64,000 bases of DNA from Cepaea nemoralis (taxonomy: Eukaryota > Mollusca > Gastropoda > Stylommatophora > Helicidae): contig JACEFZ010005131.1 of NCBI GenBank assembly GCA_014155875.1, positions 364,001 through 428,000 of the forward strand, in the 5' to 3' direction. Positions 57,620 to 64,000 of this stretch are shown here, piece by piece (positions within the stretch are counted from its first letter, which is position 1; the number at the start of each line of letters is the position of its first letter). Both the position numbers and the translations under genes were made by a program. The notes under the pieces are model-generated. The model did not search any database and had not been told where the DNA came from. It saw only the letters and a list, made by a program, of their open reading frames with translations.

Positions 57620-57870
57620 AGGGGAGTTGTGGTAGCATAGTGGCTAGCAGGCTCGTCTATCAACCCTATGGACATGTGTTCGAATCTCCACGGAGACGAA
57701 CTTGATAAAATGGACTATCAGGTCAACCCCGAGCTGAGATGGCTACAAGGGAATATCCTGGAGTGTAAACGCGACCGGCGTTGTATTGACCGCATCGCCC
57801 ATCGAATGCAGACTGAGTTACAACAATATAGGACTAGAAGCATGCACTCAGTACGTCTCAAAACGTGTTA
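57620..57870 (+). mobile_element. tRNA-derived SINE (family C)
   Basis: Head with A box 'tagcatagtgg' and B box 'gtgttcgaatctcc'. The body to about 57860 is not found elsewhere in the window. It is followed by the LINE L target of the SINE B insertion. Confidence 0.6.
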
Positions 57871-57906
57871 AAAGTCTTTTACTTACACCAAAGAAGGTCT
57901 GAGGTT

Positions 57907-58285
57907 AGTTTAGTTTAGTTTAGTTTAGTTTAGTTTAGTTTAGTTGACGGATAAACATCACGGCACACGGGTGTAACTCATAAGTGCTCCATTCTACTCC
58001 TAACTCAAGCCTAAGTCCGGAGAATCTCAGCTCAGTGCATAAACTCCGCAGCACCGGCGAGAATCCTGAAATACTTTGGGTAGACTTTTAACTCGAAATT
58101 TTGCCCGGGCAGGGCCGTTAGGCTACTCTTTTTCAACTTCCAGCTGCCAAGGGATTGTAACGTGCGCAACAATACACACGGGCGTCCGATCACACGTGAA
58201 AAAATCCCGGCCTTCAACGGGGCTAGAACCCGGAACTTCCAGCACTCGATGCGGACACCATACCTCGAGACCACTCCCCCCCCCC
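57907..58285 (-). mobile_element. SINE family B with (AAACT)n tail, inserted in LINE L
   Basis: The minus-strand copy matches 34447-34850 end to end. Its tail is a clean pentanucleotide (plus strand 'ttagtttagtttagtt' at 57905-57945). It splits LINE L sequence: 'accaaagaaggtctgag' on the left and 'agaagatctgatacgagag' on the right correspond to the continuous 'agaagatctggtacgagagc' at 63461. The implied target duplication is about 12 bp. Confidence 0.8.
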
Positions 58286-58286
58286 C

Positions 58287-58490
58287 TTCCTTCATTAGAA
58301 GATCTGATACGAGAGCAAGAGGGTGCCTAAAAAGATAATGGATTTATGACAACAAAGACATTGCACAATCACACGGAATGACACTATACGGGGCCACTCA
58401 TCAGGCACTGGAAAGTCAACTATTTCTCCCCACGTCGAGTGACGGCATAAGTGGAAGCCAATGACGATCATGATACTTTTTTAAACACTA
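58287..58490 (+). mobile_element. LINE L family, 3' end
   Basis: Matches 63461-63610 and the complement of 24669-24860 ('gatacgagagcaagagg', 'cacacggaatgacactat', 'gaaagtcaactatttc'). Terminates near 'gacgatcatgat'. Confidence 0.62.
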
Positions 58491-58649
58491 TATACGAAAT
58501 ACGCCTTAAATTGTGTAAAACGATCTGTACTTTACTTGTATTTGCTATATACAACAAAATGCCTCAAGTGTGCGTAAAGCGGTCATCTACTTATTTTTGT
58601 TTCACAATACAGTACAATACGTCTCGAATTGTGTAATAGGCTCTTTTAG

Positions 58650-59035
58650 CTGACTGACACATTGCCGCCTTGACAGACGATATTTTGTAACATGGTGATA
58701 TACCTCTCCATAGCATACAATCTGGGTTGAAAGTAGAGATCACATATTGTCCCTGAAGCCTGATCCCTCTCTCGGCGTGCCTAGTTTTACTCCATAAGAA
58801 AGATAACACCGATACGCCTGGAATAAGACAAGATGCAGAAGCCGCAGAATCAGCAAAGTAATGCTCGAACTGGTTGCCGGACTTAGCTGCTATCCAAAAC
58901 TAGTTGCCGACCAAGGCTTAGGGCCTGGTATGCTCTACCATAACATTTAGTCTCTGGGATGCATTTCCTCGCAATAGCTTGTACCCTCCCAATTGCGCTC
59001 TACCGCCGGAAGCCGTTGGCACAATGCGTTTTGTT
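58650..59035 (-). mobile_element. LINE G-related deletion derivative, copy 2
   Basis: Same organisation as 57050-57500, with 3' end 'acggcaaggtgccaat' diverged to 'ggcggcaatgtgtcag'. Its left-hand neighbour order differs, so it is an independent insertion and not a segmental duplication. The 5' end abuts an RTE-like copy at about 59040. Confidence 0.58.
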
Positions 59036-59039
59036 GAGT

Positions 59040-61850
59040 TTGGTTTGGTTCTATTAGTAAAATTAAACGAAAGACCTTTTAAAATAAATGTCATTCAAAT
59101 ATATGCTCCAACAAGTGAATGCAATGAAGAAAGTATAGATGAATTTTATAATGACATGTAGCGTGCTTTGAAGGAATGTAAAATATCAGAAATAAATATA
59201 ATGGGTGATTTCAACGCAAAAGTGGGAAATCAAGGCGATGGATGCAGTGTAGGCAACCATGGTTTGGGAGAGCGAAACGACAGAGGATACATACTTGAAG
59301 AATGGGCAAAGAAACAAGAAATGGTTGTAGGAAACACCTGGTTTAAACAGCGCCCTAAAAGATTATGGACATGGAGGAGTCCAGACAGTAGGATTAAAAA
59401 CCAGATAGATTACATCCTGATTAGGAGAAGGTTTCGAAATGCGCTAACAATCGTAAAAAACAGTTCCCATTGCAGACTGTTAAAGTGATAACAGATTAAT
59501 TACAGGCACACTATGGATAAAGGTAAAGAAAGTCAAGCATACAACCGGAAACACTAAATATGATTCGTGTAAATTGAAAACTGTGAAAGAAATACAAGAT
59601 AATGTTAACATAGAAGTAAAGAACAAATCTGATATATTGTCTAATCTAGAGATCCTATTTCAAGATATGGATGATCAATGGGAAATGTTGAAGAATTCAA
59701 TCAGTTTAGCTGCAGAAAAAAAAAACTATTCCAAAATTAAAGAAAGTGGGTCGTCAGACATGGATGACTAAAGAAATTTTATAACTAAAGGAAACAAGAA
59801 GACTGAACGAAAATAATCCTGCCAAATATAAAGAAATTCACAGAAAAGTCCGAACATTATGTAAGGAGGCAAGAGAAACATGGCTCGAGAAAAATTGCAT
59901 ATAAATTGAAAAACAACACAACAGTAAAAATATACCAAACTAATGCACAAAAGAATTCGGGAGCTTATTAATCAAAGAACACATACATCAGCAGGCTGCA
60001 TAAAGACAAAAAATGGAAAAAATATAATAGAATAAGATCAGATTTTACATGTATGGTCAGATTATGTGAAAAACCTTTATGATGATAACAGAGAAGAACA
60101 GTATGATATTCAAAATAATAATGAAGGACCATTAATTTTGAAGACGGAGGTTCAGAATGCTCTTAACCATATGAAAACTGGCAAGACCCCCGGTTCAAAC
60201 AGCATCACAACAGAAATGATTAATGATTTACACGAATACGTAATAGATAAAGTTACCAGACTCCTGAATACAATATATGATACTGGAGATATACCTCATG
60301 AATTATGTAATTCTGTATTTATTGCAATGCCAAAGAAATCAGGAGCCTAGGAATGTGATCAACATCGAACAATTAGTATAATGAGTCACATCACGAAGAT
60401 TTTGCGAAGAAATATCATGCAAAGAGTTAGGAAGAAAATGCAACCTGAAATAGGAGAGGAACAATGTGGGTTTGTAGTAGGCAAGGGTACAGTAAATGCT
60501 ATGTATATACTGACAACAGTAATTGAGCGTTCTATAGAAGTAAACAAAGATCTATATTATTGCTTTATTGACTACACAAAGGCTTTCAATAAAGTGAGAC
60601 ATGTTGATATGATAAGGATGCTTGAAGATCTACAAATTGATGGAAAAGACCTTAGACTTGTAAAAACATATATTGGAAACAACAAGCTGCCATAAGAATT
60701 GATAATGAAGTAGGTCAATATCAGCCTATTAAGAGAGATGTGAGACAGGAATGTGTAATGTCTCCAGATCTTTTTTCTTCCCTGTACAATTACAATATTT
60801 TCATAAATATAGAAGATATTGAAGGAATCAACATTGGGGGACGGTACATTAGATATGCAGATGGTATAGTCTTGATTGCTGACAATGAACAGGGCGTGCA
60901 ACATTTTGTAGATGCAGTTGTTGCACACAGTGAACAACTAGGGTTATAACTGAATTGTAAGAGGACAGTTTATGGTCGTCATTAGGAAGGAAGAAATACC
61001 ACAATGTAATATACAAGTAAATGGGAATATTCTTAAACAAGTGAATCGGTGCAGCTATCTCGGAACAGTCATAGCATCTGATGGGAGATGCCTTGAAGAG
61101 ATTAAAACAAGAATTGCAGTTGCGAAGGTAGCCTGTTGCAAAATGAAACAATATACTGACCGATAAAAAAGATATCAATTGAAACGAGAAAAAGTGTTGA
61201 AGTGCTACATAAAACATGTACTTTTATATGGATGTGAAGCGTGGACAATGAGCAGTCATGCTGAAAAACGTCTGATGGCTGTGGAAATGCGGTTTCTGAG
61301 AAAAATGCAAAGAATACCATGAACAGACATAAAAACCAATGAACAAGTCCTACAACAGGGGTGGCCAACACGAAGCCCGCTGGCCGCATGCGGCTCGCCG
61401 GACGTCTTTATGCGGCCCGCGGAGTGGGAAGCGATGATATGGTCGAGGCTGTAGCACGCTTGATTGTTTACTTTAATTAACAAAAAAAAATTAGGTGAGT
61501 GGTCCGGCAGAAAATATTATTTCTGAAATTTGGCCCGCCAGCTGAAAGGGTTGGCCACCCCTGTCCTACAAAAAACAAATGAAGATGGGATACTGATTAG
61601 AGACATTAGACGTAGACAGTCACATTTTTGGGCATATTATGAAAAGAAATGAATTGGAGGACTTGGTGATAACTGGCAAGATCGTAGGGAAGAGACCAAG
61701 AGGACGATCAAGAAGTAAATACCTGGATGGCCTGACCACGTGGCATGGTCGAGACAGAAACCCGGAGCTGATCCACGACTCTGTTGACCGAGTGAGATGG
61801 CAAAACATGAGCGCCCACGCTTATCGGCGTGGCACATGATGGATGGATGG
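59040..61850 (+). mobile_element. RTE-like LINE copy H, decayed, with (ATGG)n tail
   Basis: Runs from the middle of the endonuclease (VIQIYAPT) to the stop and 'gatggatggatgg' tail. Endonuclease motifs GDFNAKVG and TWRSPDSR are present; the SDH position reads SDN. RT motifs FIDYTKAF(N)KV (motif A mutated, Asp to Asn), V.SPDLF and RYADG (YADD mutated) are damaged. Many frameshifts. A hAT MITE interrupts the C-terminal part at 61356-61563. Clearly older than copies A, C and E. Confidence 0.85.
61356..61563. mobile_element. hAT MITE with exact ends
   Basis: 208 bp with terminal inverted repeat CAGGGGTGGCCAAC / GTTGGCCACCCCTG, flanked by the 8-bp duplication 'tcctacaa' (61348-61355 and 61564-61571). 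Excising it and one duplication restores the sequence of LINE copy H. The interior has 'atgcggcccgc' and 'tttggcccgcc' near the two ends, typical of hAT derivatives. No coding capacity. Confidence 0.95.
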
Positions 61851-61854
61851 AATT

Positions 61855-63310
61855 TAGTATGAGCCGCCCAACATTTGGCGCTGATGAAGTTATTTACTTT
61901 TTAACTATATACCCAATTCGCCTCACATTGTGTAACCCGCTTCTTACTTACATCTTAACTATATACTCAGTAAGCCTCACATTGTGTAAACCGCTCATTA
62001 CTGGCATTTTAACTACATACATAATACGCTTCAAATTGTGTACACCGCTCCTTACTTACTTTCTTAACCATGAACAAGTCCCATTGCGTGTAAAATGGTC
62101 ATTCCCCTTGTTTTTAATCATACGCCCACGTCGTCTGAGATCAAACACGGAAGAACATAACAATAAGACATGGAAGCTCGATAAGCGAACCTTGGGTCCA
62201 ACCGGCCGAGTTTTATCTTCATTAATCATTTGTGGTACTACGTATTGGGTCTTAAATTACGATCAGTAATATTTGCGTTTTCCTTTGTGTGTGTATTTTG
62301 GTATTTTATTGCCATGTTAACTCAAGTTAACTTAGTTCGAAGATTCGCATTAAACCCTTTCTTTTAGCATAACACAGTACCATAACGCTGGCCTCGTGAT
62401 TGCCCATAAAATGTATTTTTACTAAACCAATGTGGCCGTTTCCGTGTTTTGTGTATTCAACATTCATATAAGAGTCATTTCCGTGCCAGGCCAAGTGGGT
62501 GTAAGAGGAAATTAACAAGTTAATAGACTTGCTGGACGTGGCTACTGAGGAAAGGGGAGAGCAATAACAGGACTAATACATTGAATGCACTCAGAAAGGC
62601 AGATGGATTACAGAAATCAAGTGATGGCTGTGAATCTGGGGCAGTGTCTCAAGAAATAAAATGATGGCTGTGAATCTGAGGCAGAGTGTCTCAAGAAATC
62701 AGCTAACTACCTAACTAACCATGCACGCACGCAAGTACGCACGCACACAAATGAACAAACTTACTAACTAAATACATAAATAAACTAAACTAAACTAAAA
62801 CTTACTAACTAACTATTCATATGGGAGATTCTCATGCTATAGATATTCTAATGTTCTTATTTCTGATTGTAATTTTTATAATTTTTACAATGCGATGTCG
62901 ATTCAAGGCCAAATAAGCTATTTCGTGTATATTTATTTAATTTAAAATACATCATTTTTATGTTAGAGGGATTATACTAACACATGAGCAACGTAATTTG
63001 ATATAGGGCAGAAGATTTGTGTTTCTCTTGGTCTGGTTCTTATCTCTTGACCTGTTCGACATGGGATGAGCTATCGTTGGCGTAGCTCTTTGGGTCATTG
63101 GCACACGTAGGTGCCTCTACCACTACAAGGTGGAGGACAGCGATTGAGAACTATTATTCAAATCTGAATGGGTGTTGTTGTAGGCTTTTATTTGGAGTCT
63201 CTTGACAATAAATTTGAATCATGATTATAAGAAGATAAAAACTGGAACATATTGTGACAACCGGAAAGATTTGTTGGAAGAGACAGGAAGATAGATTGTG
63301 AAGCCAACTT
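61855..63310. other. Spacer with short repeats and LINE J scrap
   Basis: Imprecise ~55-60-bp units at 61895-62060 ('cctcacattgtgtaaaccgc'). At 62475-62600 a decayed LINE J RNase H block ('gtaagaggaaattaacaag' encodes RGN-QVNRLAG with a stop). A 46-bp direct duplication ('gatggctgtgaatctg') at 62623-62700. (ACTA)-type runs at 62760-62815. No gene. Confidence 0.5.
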
Positions 63311-63314
63311 AACT

Positions 63315-63613
63315 ATCCGAGACCGAGTAAGAAGTGATGTTATCAGACAGACAGTGGGATCAACACCTTGTGCCACATTTATTGAAAGGCAGAAGATCAA
63401 ATGGTTTGGCCATCTCGTTGGAATGCAACACAATCAACTACCAGCACTGACCCTACACCAAAGAAGATCTGGTACGAGAGCAAGAGGACATGCGAGAAGA
63501 AAATAGATTGACGACATCAACAACATTGAACAATCAAATGGAACGACACTTCGTGCGCTGGAACGTCAAATAGTCCTCCTTACAACACTTGACGTCAAAA
63601 GTGCAAGATAATG

Positions 63614-63644
<31 letters not shown>

Positions 63645-63645
63645 C
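63315..63645 (+). mobile_element. LINE L family, C-terminus, 3' end and (GAT)n tail
   Basis: Reads IRDRVRSDVIRQTVGSTPCATFIERQKIKWFGHLVGMQ, then RRSGTRARGHARRKIDDI and IVLLTTLDVKSAR stop, followed by (GAT)n at 63612-63642. Upstream at 63235-63290 is a scrap of the RTE-like family ('gtgacaaccggaaagat'). Confidence 0.68.
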
Positions 63646-63934
63646 AATGAGGTACTAAAACACGCGTGGTAATACTCACCAGCCCAGGGCTAATACCAAC
63701 CATTACGTATGTGATGTGTTGAGTCATGACAATACTACATATTAATACATCTATTCAGTTTCAGTACCGGTTTTTGTTCGCCCCGTTAATTTCTTACCTC
63801 GGAGAGGGGAAGACGAGTACTGCAACACTGGCCCTTTAGATATGTACGGAGTCTGGAGAAATGTCTGCACAAGCTCACTCCGACAGATTCAAGTCCTTTT
63901 CGGGACTCAGACCACATGAACGCGCCAATTCATT

Positions 63935-64000
63935 AAAATTATGAGCTTTAAATGTTGAGTTCTCGCCCTTGACTTTGGGACGAAAATTACAAGTACCTCA
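63935..64000 (+). mobile_element. SINE family A running off the window
   Basis: Contains 'taaatgttgagttctcgccc' and 'gacgaaaattacaagtacct', the middle of family A. Head absent or diverged, distal half beyond the window edge. Confidence 0.6.

Overview
This window looks like intergenic or heterochromatic DNA from an invertebrate animal. Evidence: tRNA-derived SINEs, at least five lineages of non-LTR (LINE) retrotransposons, cut-and-paste transposons with hAT and Tigger/pogo ends, and long micro-, mini- and satellite arrays. There are no operons, no rRNA, and no tRNA gene I would defend. The element mix is compatible with a mollusc or another lophotrochozoan, but I cannot name a species. I found no host gene exon that I would defend; every coding stretch with recognisable homology belongs to a mobile element.

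Layout. 0.2-3.4 kb: a 28-bp minisatellite bracketed and interrupted by SINEs and a (AACT)n-tailed retroposon (here 'K'). 3.8-4.25 kb: a 33-bp minisatellite. 5.5-8.45 kb: a nearly complete RTE-like LINE (endonuclease plus reverse transcriptase). 10.57-13.43 kb: a second RTE-like copy on the minus strand, with a younger truncated copy nested inside it. 14.4-17.3 kb: a pure CCA/CAT array. 18.1-18.6 kb: a direct repeat. 19.8-21.7 kb: LINE fragments. 23.9-26 kb: 30-bp and 59-bp arrays. 27.1-29.2 kb: a palindromic transposon split by an intact LINE ORF1 that has no ORF2. 29.36-30.1 kb: another K copy with a very long tetranucleotide tail. 31.06-32.43 kb: a second, unrelated 28-bp minisatellite. 33-35 kb: SINEs. 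36.2-43.8 kb: a deeply nested mosaic in which an old minus-strand LINE is broken by a hAT transposon, a Penelope/retrozyme-like insert, an RNase H-bearing LINE and a K copy. 43.8-44.65 kb: microsatellites. 45.59-50.78 kb: a 30-bp satellite of about 170 units. 51.4-52.8 kb: LINE fragments with a 512-bp insert. 55.09-56.55 kb: a Tigger-like transposon. 57-61.85 kb: SINEs, deletion derivatives of a LINE, and a decayed RTE-like copy carrying a hAT MITE. 63.3 kb to the end: another LINE 3' end and a SINE running off the window.

How the parts relate. The LINEs supply the only plausible enzymes. SINEs and K end in short tandem repeats such as (AAACT)n or (AACT)n, and the RTE-like LINE ends in (ATTG)n or (ATGG)n, so several microsatellites here appear to have been seeded by retroposon tails. 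Target-site duplications readable at many junctions give relative insertion ages. The most unusual object is the ORF1-only LINE at 27148-29060: it has an intact 498-residue zinc-knuckle protein, a 3' region with a repeated hairpin, no reverse transcriptase, and a 13-bp target-site duplication, recalling the half-LINE/HeT-A type of organisation.
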